NCBI GenBank assembly: GCA_017471025.1
Contig: JAFUWX010000102.1
Span: forward strand, 1-52,114
Direction: 5' to 3'
DNA from: Bacteroidales bacterium
Lineage (GTDB): Bacteria; Bacteroidota; Bacteroidia; Bacteroidales; UBA932
Length of the DNA stretch: 52,114 nucleotides
The position numbers and the translations under genes were made by a program. The notes under the pieces were generated by a model. It did not search any database. It was not told the origin of the DNA and worked only from the letters and a program-made list of their open reading frames with translations. Position 1 is the first letter of the stretch. Each line of letters opens with the position of its first letter. This document shows, one piece after another, positions 1 through 8,355 of the stretch.

Positions 1-1194
1 ACCCTGGCGATTTCCAACCCCAACGCCACCGCTGTCACCGCGGAGGTCAAGCTGTGCATCGCCACAGACAAAGGGCTGGATATCACCACGGTAGAGCAGA
101 GCATGGCGGTCGAAGGCGGGCAAAACGCCGAGATGCCCGTGACCGTGACGCAGGACCTGGAGCCCGGCTTCTACAAAGCCCGTTTCACGATGAATGGCAA
201 GACGGTCAAAGACTTCGTCTTCGGGGTCAACCCGATGCAGCTGGTGTCCGCGCCGGATATGCAGGAGGACTTTGATGCCTATTGGGCCGATGCCAAGGCC
301 CAGCTGGAAGCCATCGACATGAAGGCGGAACTGACCGAGATTCCTGGCCGGAGCACCGCCGGCTGCAAGGTCTATCTGGTGGAAATGCAATCCGTCCCCG
401 ACAGCCCGGACGGCGACCCGGTCATCATCCGGGGCTATTACCTGGAGCCGCAGGACGGCCAGAAGCATCCGGTTATCCTGCATTTTTACGGTTATGACAC
501 CCTGAAGAACCCCTCCGCCCTGTACTGCCCTTCCGCCGTTTCCAATCCCACCTATGCGGAATTCTACCTTTCGACCCGCGGGCAGATCATCAACAACCGG
601 ACGGCCGACAAACGCGCGGCGGACGGCAAGGGCGATTTCATCAACACCTACGGGGACTGGTTCGCCTTCCAGTTCGGCGACCGGGACGGCTATTACTACC
701 GGGGCGCTTACATGGACTGCGTACAGGCCGCCCGCTTTATGGCGACCCGGCCCACCAGCGACATGAACAATCTCTTCGCCGAGGGGTCCAGCCAGGGCGG
801 AGCCTTCACCTATGCCGTGACGGCATTGAGCGGCTATTCTTTCCGGGCCATCGCCCCCTGCGTCGCGTTCTTGGGCGACTTCCCGGACTATTTCCAGATT
901 GCCTACTGGCCGGCCAACGTAGCCAAGAAAAGCCAGGGCGAAATGTCGGATGAGGACATGTACGCCTTCCTATCCTACTTTGACACGAAGAACCTGGCCA
1001 CCCGGATTTCATGCCCGGTATTGGCCTGCAGCGGCCTCCAGGACAGCACCTGCCCGCCGCACACCAACGTGGCCCCGTTCAACAACCTCCAGAGCACGGA
1101 AAAACAGATGCATTTCTATCCGAACATGCAGCACGAGATTCCCAAGGACTGGAACGCCAAGATGGAGAAATTCTTCCAGGCGCACATGCAATAA
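1..1194 (+). CDS. Acetylxylan esterase-like alpha/beta hydrolase (5' truncated by window)
   Basis: The frame is open from base 1, so the true N-terminus lies outside the window. About 85 residues resembling an Ig-like beta domain come first, followed by an AXE1/cephalosporin-C deacetylase-type alpha/beta hydrolase domain. The nucleophile elbow is GSSQGG, the probable acid is the Asp in SGLQDSTCPP, and the probable His is in NMQHEIP near the C-terminus. The family removes acetyl groups from xylan or small sugar esters; in Bacteroidota such proteins are usually exported, but the signal peptide is not visible here. A hairpin terminator shared with the converging gene follows directly. Substrate cannot be told from the sequence. 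Confidence 0.85.
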   Translation, partial: TLAISNPNATAVTAEVKLCIATDKGLDITTVEQSMAVEGGQNAEMPVTVTQDLEPGFYKARFTMNGKTVKDFVFGVNPMQLVSAPDMQEDFDAYWADAKAQLEAIDMKAELTEIPGRSTAGCKVYLVEMQSVPDSPDGDPVIIRGYYLEPQDGQKHPVILHFYGYDTLKNPSALYCPSAVSNPTYAEFYLSTRGQIINNRTADKRAADGKGDFINTYGDWFAFQFGDRDGYYYRGAYMDCVQAARFMATRPTSDMNNLFAEGSSQGGAFTYAVTALSGYSFRAIAPCVAFLGDFPDYFQIAYWPANVAKKSQGEMSDEDMYAFLSYFDTKNLATRISCPVLACSGLQDSTCPPHTNVAPFNNLQSTEKQMHFYPNMQHEIPKDWNAKMEKFFQAHMQ

Positions 1195-1196
1195 AA

Positions 1197-1232
1197 AGGA
1201 GCTGGCCGATGTGACCAGCTCCTCATTTTATT
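1197..1232. terminator. Bidirectional terminator between converging genes
   Basis: A 9-bp perfect stem (AGGAGCTGG at 1197-1205, CCAGCTCCT at 1215-1223) is followed by a T-rich run on the plus strand and by five Ts on the minus strand. It can end both the esterase and the GHL10-like gene. Confidence 0.8.
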
Positions 1233-2535
1233 CTTTGATCCCTTCGCGGAAGGCGTCCCAATAGTCGTACATGCGGATATGGCAGAGGTCGAAGACGAAC
1301 AGACCGTCTGCGGCGGTGCGCATGGTCCGGACGATTTCCGGGATGACATCCTGCCGTCCGCCGCCCTGGAAGCCTTCGGGGTTGCCCACATCCGGTCCGC
1401 AGGCGAAGGGCGTCTTGCCGCAAAGGCGCTTACGGCCCAGCTTGGCAAAGCCTTCCATCGTCCATTCCTTGTCGCCATGGATATCCTCGGCCGGCGTATA
1501 GGCCCCGAGGAAAATCATGTCCAGCAAATCGGCGAAACCGGTCTGCTGGTAGGCCGCGTCGGCCCAGGCGTAGGTCGGCTCCTCGCGGGCGAGGTCATAT
1601 TCCGGGCTCGTCCAGTTGACACCGCTTCTATAATATTCTGAGAACCAGGCACCTACATATACGCCGAAACGAATGTCCGGCGAAGCGGCATGGACGGTAG
1701 CCGCCGCCTTGGCCACGAAGTCATGGATCACCTGGCAGCGGAAGGTCAGCCACTGCTTCTGCAGCGGCGTCGGATCGCCTTCCAGGAAAATCTGGCCGCG
1801 CTCGGGGAACACCGGCCACTCGGACGGTTCCTCGCCGATATATTCCGCAAAGGCCTTGCGGGCCACTTCCGTATAACCGGCATCGAGGGCATAGTCGTCA
1901 TAGCGGCAACGGTCCAGCACCACGCCGTCCAGGCCCGGATACGAGGCCAGTTCGCCCAGCATCGTCAGCAGGAAATCCTGCACCTCGGGGTTGGCCGGGT
2001 CCAGGAATCGGGCCCCTTTGGAATCCGGATCGTCCATCTGGTTGATGAGGCCGGAAGGGGTATTGTCCACCGTACACCAGTCACGCAGCTCGGGGTGGTC
2101 ATACAGCATGCCGGTCTGGTAATCCCCTACACGCCAGGCACCTACCATCGTATTGACGGCGGCATGCACCCGCAGCCCGGCCTCGTGTCCCGATGCGATG
2201 AAGGCTTCCAGGTAATCGAAATCCGCCGTGCGTTCTTGCAGTTTCACCTCGCCGTTGATCAGCCGGGGGACGAAGGTCAGCTGAGGGGCCACGGAAGACT
2301 TGAAGAGGACATTGCCTCCGGTCGGGCGGACATCCACGATGATGTCGGTAAAGCCCATGTCGGCGATGCGGCGGCAGTCCTCTGCGATGTTCTCCCGGCT
2401 GTTGCCATAATACTTGAAATTGCCCGGACCGTCGATCCAGACATAACACGGTTTCTCCTGCACGGCAGGACGGCAGGCGAACATGACGAGGCATGTCGCC
2501 AACAGGGTGCTCAGACGAGCGAGGGTCATTTTCAT
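1228..2535 (-). CDS. GHL10/DUF187-like glycoside hydrolase-related lipoprotein
   Basis: A 435-residue protein with a lipoprotein-type signal (hydrophobic stretch ending VMFAC, Cys21) and a glycosyl-hydrolase-like 10 (DUF187) TIM-barrel domain. The family's opening pattern is present: a YVWID start, then RIADMGFTDIIVDVRPTGG, and later LDGVVLDRCRYDD with an Asp typical of the active-site strand. It is likely anchored in the outer or inner membrane, facing outward, and may act on a glycan. The substrate is unknown. It begins 3 bases after the DUF1232 gene, so it is probably the third gene of the aminopeptidase operon. A second ATG (2529) could also serve as start. Confidence 0.82.
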   Translation of the reverse strand: MKMTLARLSTLLATCLVMFACRPAVQEKPCYVWIDGPGNFKYYGNSRENIAEDCRRIADMGFTDIIVDVRPTGGNVLFKSSVAPQLTFVPRLINGEVKLQERTADFDYLEAFIASGHEAGLRVHAAVNTMVGAWRVGDYQTGMLYDHPELRDWCTVDNTPSGLINQMDDPDSKGARFLDPANPEVQDFLLTMLGELASYPGLDGVVLDRCRYDDYALDAGYTEVARKAFAEYIGEEPSEWPVFPERGQIFLEGDPTPLQKQWLTFRCQVIHDFVAKAAATVHAASPDIRFGVYVGAWFSEYYRSGVNWTSPEYDLAREEPTYAWADAAYQQTGFADLLDMIFLGAYTPAEDIHGDKEWTMEGFAKLGRKRLCGKTPFACGPDVGNPEGFQGGGRQDVIPEIVRTMRTAADGLFVFDLCHIRMYDYWDAFREGIKE

Positions 2536-2538
2536 ATC

Positions 2539-2922
2539 CTATTGTTCATCAATTTCAGGCCAGTCCGCCGGGTCGGACTTCGGGAACCAGGTGGTCAGTT
2601 TGTCTAGGGCTTTCTTGCGCACCTGCGGGGTAATGCTCTTGAGGATCTGCCATATAGCCGCGGTGACGACGCCCAGGTCATCGACATGGCCGCCGGGGAT
2701 AAAATCCGGAATCAGGTCCACCGGCAGCACCAGGTAGCCCAACGCACCGATAATCACCAGTTTGGCCTGGCGCGGCGTGGCCGGGTCCATCATCGTATAG
2801 AACAGGACCAGGGCGTAATAGGTCAGCTTGATCCCCATCTTCCCGGCCGTCCGGCCGAGCTTGTGCCAAAAGGCGTCATCGGAATAAAACTTCCTGTATT
2901 TGGATGTATCTTCCATACGCAT
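2539..2922 (-). CDS. DUF1232 (YkvA-type) membrane-associated protein
   Basis: A 127-residue protein of the DUF1232 family. The hallmark segment GYLVLPVDLIPDFIPGGHVDD is split by hydrophobic stretches, and an amphipathic C-terminal tail follows. Function is unknown; members are small membrane-associated proteins. I place the start at the ATG at 2922, whose A is shared with the TGA of the upstream gene (TGATG). A TTG one codon upstream is also possible. The overlap implies translational coupling with the aminopeptidase. Confidence 0.85.
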   Translation of the reverse strand: MRMEDTSKYRKFYSDDAFWHKLGRTAGKMGIKLTYYALVLFYTMMDPATPRQAKLVIIGALGYLVLPVDLIPDFIPGGHVDDLGVVTAAIWQILKSITPQVRKKALDKLTTWFPKSDPADWPEIDEQ

Positions 2923-4742
2923 CAAATCGCTTGCGTCTTGCCGCGCAGCCAGGCGGCGATGGCCCCAGGCAGGTGCGGAGACAGTTTCTCATATACGCTG
3001 GCGTTGTATGCGTTCAGCCAGTCAATCTCTGCGGGTGAGAGCAATTCCCGTACCAGAGGCGATGTGTCAAAATGGCAGAGCGTAAGCGGCTCGAAAGCAT
3101 ACCAGTGCCCGAAATCGTTCTCGCCCGCATCCACGACCTGCAGCACGTTTTCGTGGCGGACGCCATGCAGGCCCTCCCGATACAGGCCGGGCTCGTCAGT
3201 GACCAGCATGCCGGGCTGCAGGGGGCAGTCCAGGGTATTCTGCCGGATGGACTGCGGTCCTTCATGGACGCAGAGGTAATGGCCGATGCCGTGGCCGGTG
3301 CCATGGCCGAAATTCCGTTTGCTGGTCCACAATGGAAGCCGGGCCAGCACATCCAGGTGGCAGCCGGAAGTTCCGCGCGGGAAAATGGCGGTCGCCAGGG
3401 CGATATGCCCCTTCAGGACCAGGGTATAGTCTTCCCGCTCCAGGGCGGTGCAGGGGCCCAGGGGGACCGTCCGCGTGATGTCGGTGGTGCCGAACAGATA
3501 CTGGCCGCCGCTGTCGCACAGGTACAGGCCGCTGGGGGCCAGCAAGGGGGCCGAGCCGTCCTGCGGCGTGACATAATGCGGCAGAGCCGCACTTGCGCCA
3601 TAGGCCGAAATCGTCTCGAAACTGTCGCCCCGGTAGCCTTCCACGGCAGCGCGCAGCTCGCCCAGCTTCACCGCGGCGTCCCATTCGGAAATGCGCTCGC
3701 CGGCCTCCACCAGGCTTTCCAGCCAATAGAGGAAACGCTCCATCACCAGGCCGTCCACGAAATGGGCTTCGCGCATGCCGTCCAGCTCGACGGCGTTTTT
3801 GACGGCTTTGCGCAGCGGCACGGGAGAAGGGCCGAAAACGGCATCCGGATAGCTGTCGCGCAGGGCGGTATAGACTTCGAAATTCAAGGTAGCCGGGTCG
3901 GCATAGACCCGCATGGAGGCATCTTCGCCCAGGTTGTAGTCGATGGCATCGTACCGGAGGACCTGGACGCCGTCTTCGCGAAGTTCGGCCAGGCTGTCCC
4001 GGGTCTCGCTGTCCGGCGCGGCGTCCTTGCGTACATACCAGTCCACCGACTCGCGGCCGACGAACAGATACGACAGGACCAGCGGATTGTAGGCGATATC
4101 CGAGCCGCGGACATTCAGCAGCCAGGCGATCTCGTCCAGGGCGGACAGCAGCATGGCGTCATAGCCCCGCTCCTGGAGCCAGGAGCGCAGCCACGCGATT
4201 TTTTCCCGGCGGGAGGAGCCCGTCAGGTCGTCGCCCAGGGTAATCACCGGGGCCTGCGGCACGGCGGGACGGTCCGTCCAGCAGACATCCAGCAGGTCCG
4301 GCACGCTCACCAGGCGCATCTCCGTTCCGGCCTCGGAAAAGGCGTTTCGGATGGCCAGCACGGCCTCGGCGCTATGGCTGCGTCCATCCACGGCGATAAC
4401 CACCGGACGTGGGCGGTCCGCCGGCGGGAAGGCGACCGTAGCCAGCCACGCGGGGATGGAAACCGAATCCGGGAGCCGGGTCTTGTGCAGCTGGAAGCCG
4501 GCCTGGGGCAGCACCCGGGCGGCCTGGATGAAATACCGGGAATCGGTCCAGAGACCGGCATGGTCCCGGGTCACCACGATGTCGCCGGCCTCTCCGGCGA
4601 AACCGGTCAGCCACTGCACCTGTTTCCAGCGCGGTGCCGGATATTCCCCGGCATGGGGGTCGGAGCCGGTCAACACGACGGCGTCCCAGCCCTTTTCCGC
4701 CATCAGGGTCCGAAGCTGCTGCAATCGTTCAAGATAATCCAT
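2922..4742 (-). CDS. Xaa-Pro aminopeptidase, three-domain M24B type
   Basis: A 606-residue M24B metallopeptidase with two creatinase-type N-terminal domains (about 1-300), the pita-bread catalytic domain (about 310-530) and a C-terminal extension, the size of the long eukaryote-like aminopeptidase P. Expected metal ligands are visible: Asp in LCDSGGQY, Asp in TTDITRT, His in HGTGHGIGHYLCVHEG, Glu in TDEPGLY and the final Glu in GVRHENVL. It removes N-terminal residues preceding proline. No signal peptide is seen, so it is probably cytoplasmic. A consensus promoter lies 18 bases upstream, and it leads an operon with the DUF1232 and GHL10-like genes. Confidence 0.93.
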   Translation of the reverse strand: MDYLERLQQLRTLMAEKGWDAVVLTGSDPHAGEYPAPRWKQVQWLTGFAGEAGDIVVTRDHAGLWTDSRYFIQAARVLPQAGFQLHKTRLPDSVSIPAWLATVAFPPADRPRPVVIAVDGRSHSAEAVLAIRNAFSEAGTEMRLVSVPDLLDVCWTDRPAVPQAPVITLGDDLTGSSRREKIAWLRSWLQERGYDAMLLSALDEIAWLLNVRGSDIAYNPLVLSYLFVGRESVDWYVRKDAAPDSETRDSLAELREDGVQVLRYDAIDYNLGEDASMRVYADPATLNFEVYTALRDSYPDAVFGPSPVPLRKAVKNAVELDGMREAHFVDGLVMERFLYWLESLVEAGERISEWDAAVKLGELRAAVEGYRGDSFETISAYGASAALPHYVTPQDGSAPLLAPSGLYLCDSGGQYLFGTTDITRTVPLGPCTALEREDYTLVLKGHIALATAIFPRGTSGCHLDVLARLPLWTSKRNFGHGTGHGIGHYLCVHEGPQSIRQNTLDCPLQPGMLVTDEPGLYREGLHGVRHENVLQVVDAGENDFGHWYAFEPLTLCHFDTSPLVRELLSPAEIDWLNAYNASVYEKLSPHLPGAIAAWLRGKTQAI

Positions 4743-4759
4743 GGCTTGAAAGCTTTTTC

Positions 4760-4790
4760 CAAATATAGCAAAAAATTCGCAGGGGGCAAA
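4760..4790 (-). promoter_or_regulatory. Bacteroidota-type promoter of the aminopeptidase operon
   Basis: On the minus strand TTTG (4790-4787), 19 bases, then TATATTTG (4767-4760). Both boxes match the consensus. Predicted transcription start is about 12 bases before the ATG at 4742. Confidence 0.8.
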
Positions 4791-4807
4791 ACAGGGCCCG
4801 AAATGAC

Positions 4808-5866
4808 CTATATCAATTGACGGATGATATCGTCGGAAACGAAGAAATGGTCCTCGGGGATCCGGACACGGTCCCCGCAGCGGACCAGGGCGCCCTCCGC
4901 GAGCAGCGGCCCCGCATCCACCAGGGAAGCCTCGATCCCGACATCCGTCCGAAGGCCGAGCATGATGGTCTCCACCCGCGCATTATCCTCGCTAAGCACC
5001 TCATACTCAGCATGATAATCCGCTATCTGCGACGTATTCCAGCGGCGGCATCGCCCGTCGAAGGAATGCGCTGCGGCCCCCAGGCCGACATACGGCACCC
5101 GCCGCCAATAGGCCGCATTGTGCCGCGCCTCGAAGCCCGGCAGGGCGAAGTTGGACACCTCGTAATGGTGGTACCCCGCCTCCCCCAGCAAATGGCAGAG
5201 GACGTCATATTGCGCGCGGCAGTGGGACTCGGACGCCTCACGGTACTTGCCTCCGGCCACCTGCGCCTCCAGCGCACTGCCCTCTTCGATGGACAGTTGA
5301 TAGGCCGAAATATGTTCAGGCCGAAGCGCAAGCGCCTGACGGACAGTATCTTCCCAGCACGCGTGGTCCAGGTTCGACAGGCCGAAAATCAGGTCAATGC
5401 TGATATTGTCAAAGCCCGCCTCCCGAAGCAGGGCGAAGGCATCCCGGGCCCGCGCGGCCGTATGGCGGCGGTTCATCCAGCGCAGGATTCCGTCGTCAAA
5501 AGACTGGAAGCCCAGGCTGACCCGGGTCACACCCAGCTTCCGCAGCCCCTGGAGATAGGGCATCCCCTTCTCGCAGATATCCTCCGGGTTGGCCTCCAGC
5601 GTAAATTCCTCCCAGGGACCGTAAGGCAGGGCCTCCAGCAGGGTTTGCAGACAAGAAAGGGGAAGGACAGACGGTGTCCCTCCCCCGATATACAGCGTAT
5701 TGACGTCCCGGGTGCGTGCGATTTCGTCCCTTCTCCCGGCCGCCTCCTCGCACACCGTCCGGATATATTCCTCATACCGTGTCTGCGGGCAGGAGCCGGC
5801 GACTTCGGAATAGAAGCCGCAGTAGGTGCAGAAACTCCGGCAGAAAGGAATATGGACGTAAATCAT
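4808..5866 (-). CDS. hemW: HemW-type radical SAM protein
   Basis: A 352-residue radical SAM protein. The 4Fe-4S cluster motif CxxxCxxC is at Cys9, Cys13 and Cys16 and is followed by GFY, as in HemW. IGGGTPSVL and LGFQSFDD are typical of the HemW/HemN group. The short form without the HemN N-terminal extension indicates HemW, a haem chaperone that hands haem to respiratory proteins, rather than a true coproporphyrinogen dehydrogenase. The ATG shares a base with the TGA of the upstream gene (TGATG at 5864-5868), so the two are translated together. Confidence 0.9.
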   Translation of the reverse strand: MIYVHIPFCRSFCTYCGFYSEVAGSCPQTRYEEYIRTVCEEAAGRRDEIARTRDVNTLYIGGGTPSVLPLSCLQTLLEALPYGPWEEFTLEANPEDICEKGMPYLQGLRKLGVTRVSLGFQSFDDGILRWMNRRHTAARARDAFALLREAGFDNISIDLIFGLSNLDHACWEDTVRQALALRPEHISAYQLSIEEGSALEAQVAGGKYREASESHCRAQYDVLCHLLGEAGYHHYEVSNFALPGFEARHNAAYWRRVPYVGLGAAAHSFDGRCRRWNTSQIADYHAEYEVLSEDNARVETIMLGLRTDVGIEASLVDAGPLLAEGALVRCGDRVRIPEDHFFVSDDIIRQLI

Positions 5867-6783
5867 CAGCGGAGCAGCAGTTCGGCCGAGCCGAGACGGG
5901 CCTGTTCCGTAAAGACCTCGACGGTGTAAAGGCCCTTGACATACTGGTCGATGTCATTGAGGTAGATGGCCAGATCCACCTCCGCGCCTTCGTAATCCAC
6001 CTCACGGGAAGCGGAGGCCACGCGGGTCTCGCCCTGGAAGTCGAAAGACGTACGGACATTGTTCGTCAGGATGATGCCGTCCGGGTCACGGACCACGATA
6101 TAGACGCGCACCGGTCCGCGCGGGGCCAGGTCGTTCTCGACCAGGCTCAGGGTGGTCAGCAGGCGTTTGACGCGGCTGCTGCGGTCCACGGTCCGGTTGT
6201 CGGAATTGCCATAGGCCTTCAGGGAAATACCGCGGGCCTTGATGACGGAACCAGCGGCCACCTGGCCGGTAAGGTCCTGAATCTGCTGGGTCAGCTCTTC
6301 GTTGGCCTTCTTGCTTTCGGCAGCCTCGCGCCGGGCGGCGGCCGCGTCGGCGGTCAGCTTGTGGTTCAGGGTATTGAGCGAGTCAATCTGGGTGATATAC
6401 CCCCGCATGATGGTACGCAGGGTGCCGAGCTCCTTCTCATACTGGCGGATCTTGGCGCGGTCCGTCGCCTCGGTCTTCTTCAGACGCTCGATCAGCTGGG
6501 CCACCTCGGCACGGGAGGTATCGAGCTGGGAGTTGATGGAGTCATAGTCGGAAGACAGGGTATTGTAATCCTCCTGGAGGGCCACCATCTGCTGGGTCAG
6601 CTCCTGCTTCTCCAGTTCCAGGTCGCTGACCAGGGCGCTCTTCTGTTTCCAGACATAGAACAACACGCAGCCCAGGGCCAGGGCGACGACTATCATCGCT
6701 ATCATGAGGGCCCGGAGGGTCTTCTCCTTGGAAGCCTGGGCCTCGCGCGCACGGCGCTCGAGAATCGGATCGTTTTCTTCCAT
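5866..6783 (-). CDS. Coiled-coil membrane protein, conserved but uncharacterised
   Basis: A 305-residue protein counted from the ATG at 6783 (MEENDPILE); an upstream start at 6813 would include part of the promoter. One transmembrane helix (about 25-45) follows a charged cytoplasmic tail. A long coiled coil (about 46-190) leads to a beta-rich C-terminal domain with VYIVVRDPDGIILTN. The N-in topology places the coiled coil and C-terminal domain in the periplasm. I do not recognise a function. The coupling to hemW suggests co-expression, but a direct role in haem handling is only a guess. Confidence 0.8.
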   Translation of the reverse strand: MEENDPILERRAREAQASKEKTLRALMIAMIVVALALGCVLFYVWKQKSALVSDLELEKQELTQQMVALQEDYNTLSSDYDSINSQLDTSRAEVAQLIERLKKTEATDRAKIRQYEKELGTLRTIMRGYITQIDSLNTLNHKLTADAAAARREAAESKKANEELTQQIQDLTGQVAAGSVIKARGISLKAYGNSDNRTVDRSSRVKRLLTTLSLVENDLAPRGPVRVYIVVRDPDGIILTNNVRTSFDFQGETRVASASREVDYEGAEVDLAIYLNDIDQYVKGLYTVEVFTEQARLGSAELLLR

Positions 6784-6801
6784 AATCTTGTATTTTACTT
6801 G

Positions 6802-6839
6802 CAAAAATAACAATTTCTGTGCTAAAAGCAGTATCTTTG
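6802..6839. promoter_or_regulatory. Divergent -7 boxes between the coiled-coil gene and the small membrane-protein gene
   Basis: TATTTTTG on the minus strand (6809-6802) precedes the gene starting at 6783, and TATCTTTG on the plus strand (6832-6839) precedes the gene starting at 6860. The -33 boxes are weak on both sides. Confidence 0.6.
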
Positions 6840-6859
6840 CCTTATAAATCAGTCACGCC

Positions 6860-7330
6860 ATGAGATATATTGTCCGCGCTGTCAAATATTTTTTCTACTA
6901 TTTCCTGATTCTGGCCCTGGTGCTGGCGGTGCTGCTGGCCTTCCATCTGGTCGAAGGCGGTATCGACGGCATCTTCCGCGACGGGTGGGGCTCCGTCGGC
7001 AAAATCGCCATCATGTTCGCCCTGGTGGCGGCGGCCTACCCCTACTTCGGCTTCAAGAAATACGGCATCGTGATTCCGGGAGCCTATGAGGAGATCCGTC
7101 CGAAACTGGTCAAGTATCTGGAAGACAAGGGATACGAACTGGAATCCGAGGAGCAGGAGAACCTGACGTTCCGCCTGCGGAACCGCTTCAACCGGGCCAC
7201 CCGCATGTGGGAGGACAGGGTCAGCCTCACCCGCGATTTCCATGGCTTCTACATCGAAGGGCCCAACCGGGACATCGTCCGGCTGAAGGCCGGCCTGGAA
7301 TATCTTTTCCGAGAGAATCCGGACGCATAA
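6860..7330 (+). CDS. Small two-helix membrane protein, uncharacterised
   Basis: A 156-residue protein with two predicted membrane helices (about 10-30 and 46-64) and a soluble C-terminal half containing YEEIRPKLVKYLEDKGYELE and a basic stretch. No known domain is recognised. It has its own -7 box 20 bases upstream and is followed 11 bases later by a DUF2007 gene, so the two likely form an operon. Confidence 0.8.
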   Translation: MRYIVRAVKYFFYYFLILALVLAVLLAFHLVEGGIDGIFRDGWGSVGKIAIMFALVAAAYPYFGFKKYGIVIPGAYEEIRPKLVKYLEDKGYELESEEQENLTFRLRNRFNRATRMWEDRVSLTRDFHGFYIEGPNRDIVRLKAGLEYLFRENPDA

Positions 7331-7341
7331 ATCATACAACC

Positions 7342-7569
7342 ATGAAAGAGGAATTCAAGACAGTCGCCAAGTGCACGGACGTGCTGAGCGCTGAAATCAT
7401 CGCCGGGATGCTGCGGAGCAACGGTATTCCCGCCCAGGTATTCGGACAGGCCTCGTCCTATCCGTCCATCAACATGGCCATCAATGCCGTCGAAGTCAAG
7501 GTCAACGCCGAAGACTACGACGCCGCCCTGGCCTTGATTGCCCAGGAACCCCAGGAGCCCGAAGAATAG
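7342..7569 (+). CDS. DUF2007-type small protein
   Basis: A 75-residue protein. The pattern FKTVAKCTDVLSAEIIAGML, NGIPAQVF and a closing VEVKVNAEDYDAALALI is that of DUF2007 (putative signal-transducing protein, a ferredoxin-like fold). Role unknown. I choose the ATG at 7342; an in-frame upstream extension would run through the preceding gene. Confidence 0.82.
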   Translation: MKEEFKTVAKCTDVLSAEIIAGMLRSNGIPAQVFGQASSYPSINMAINAVEVKVNAEDYDAALALIAQEPQEPEE

Positions 7570-7606
7570 GGCATGGCATTCCGGAAAAACAAGCGAGGAA
7601 ACGAAT

Positions 7607-7690
7607 ATGACGAAGCTGGGAATAACCGTTGGCGGAAAGACCATTACGGCAGAATTTGAAGATAATCCGTCGGCCACGGCCTCGGATTAG
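7607..7690 (+). pseudogene. Truncated N-terminus of a cyclophilin-like fold protein (possible)
   Basis: A 27-codon frame starts at an ATG preceded by GAGGA, an unusually good ribosome site for this genome. It reads MTKLGITVGGKTITAEFEDN and a few more residues, then stops. This resembles the first strands of the cyclophilin-like fold family (about 110 residues), whose members begin with a GKTLTATLEDN-type hairpin. The frame stops just after that point, at the 3' end of the converging DUF3109 gene. It may be a deletion remnant; the short match leaves room for chance. Confidence 0.4.
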
Positions 7691-8355
7691 GCCAGATACT
7701 GGGCGGCGGCATCCAGCGCCGCATAGAAATCTTCGCCATAGACCTCCACAAGCGGCTCGCGTAGGAACTGATACACCCGGATCCCTTCGCGCCGCCCCTT
7801 CTCCACCGCATCCGCGCAAATATTCCAGCGATGGTAATTGAGGGCTTCTCCCCCGCCCGGAAAACGCTGGACCCGGATTGGATACAGCCGGCAGGAAATC
7901 GGCTTGCGGAAAGAGCATTCCCCCTGGCAGAAACACCGCTCCACGGCACACAGGCAGTTCACCGGACCATCGCCCTCCCGCTCATAACGGATATAGGCAC
8001 AGTCCTCCAGGCCATGCGTCCCGACCAGCCCGTCCGTACCCGGAATATAATCCAGCCCCTCTACGCGATGCGGCCTGTCGATGACCGGCGTCACCAGGTC
8101 ACCATCCCGGTCAATTTCAAAGAATCCCTTCCGCTCCACCGCTGCCCGGCCTTCCGGGGTCATCAGCGGGGCATAGGCCGCATAATTTCGCTCCAGCTCC
8201 TCGTCCTCCCCCTCGCGCATCGGCGCACCGCTGTCCCCGACCACGCAACAGCAGCCGCGGCATTTCTCATAATCACAGGCGAAATACTCCGTCACGACAT
8301 CCGTCGAAACGAGCACATCCCCGATCTGGATGATATTCCCGAAACTATTTTCCAT
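7687..8355 (-). CDS. DUF3109 family cysteine-rich protein
   Basis: A 222-residue DUF3109 protein. It carries a cysteine pattern typical of metal binding: CDYEKCRGCCC near residue 28, then CLCAVERCFCQGECSFRKP and SCRLYPIR in the second half, resembling the YkgJ/CxxCxxCC zinc or iron-sulfur binding group. Function is not established. It starts inside the last 11 bases of the M16-like gene, so the two are probably co-transcribed. Confidence 0.88.
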   Translation of the reverse strand: MENSFGNIIQIGDVLVSTDVVTEYFACDYEKCRGCCCVVGDSGAPMREGEDEELERNYAAYAPLMTPEGRAAVERKGFFEIDRDGDLVTPVIDRPHRVEGLDYIPGTDGLVGTHGLEDCAYIRYEREGDGPVNCLCAVERCFCQGECSFRKPISCRLYPIRVQRFPGGGEALNYHRWNICADAVEKGRREGIRVYQFLREPLVEVYGEDFYAALDAAAQYLA

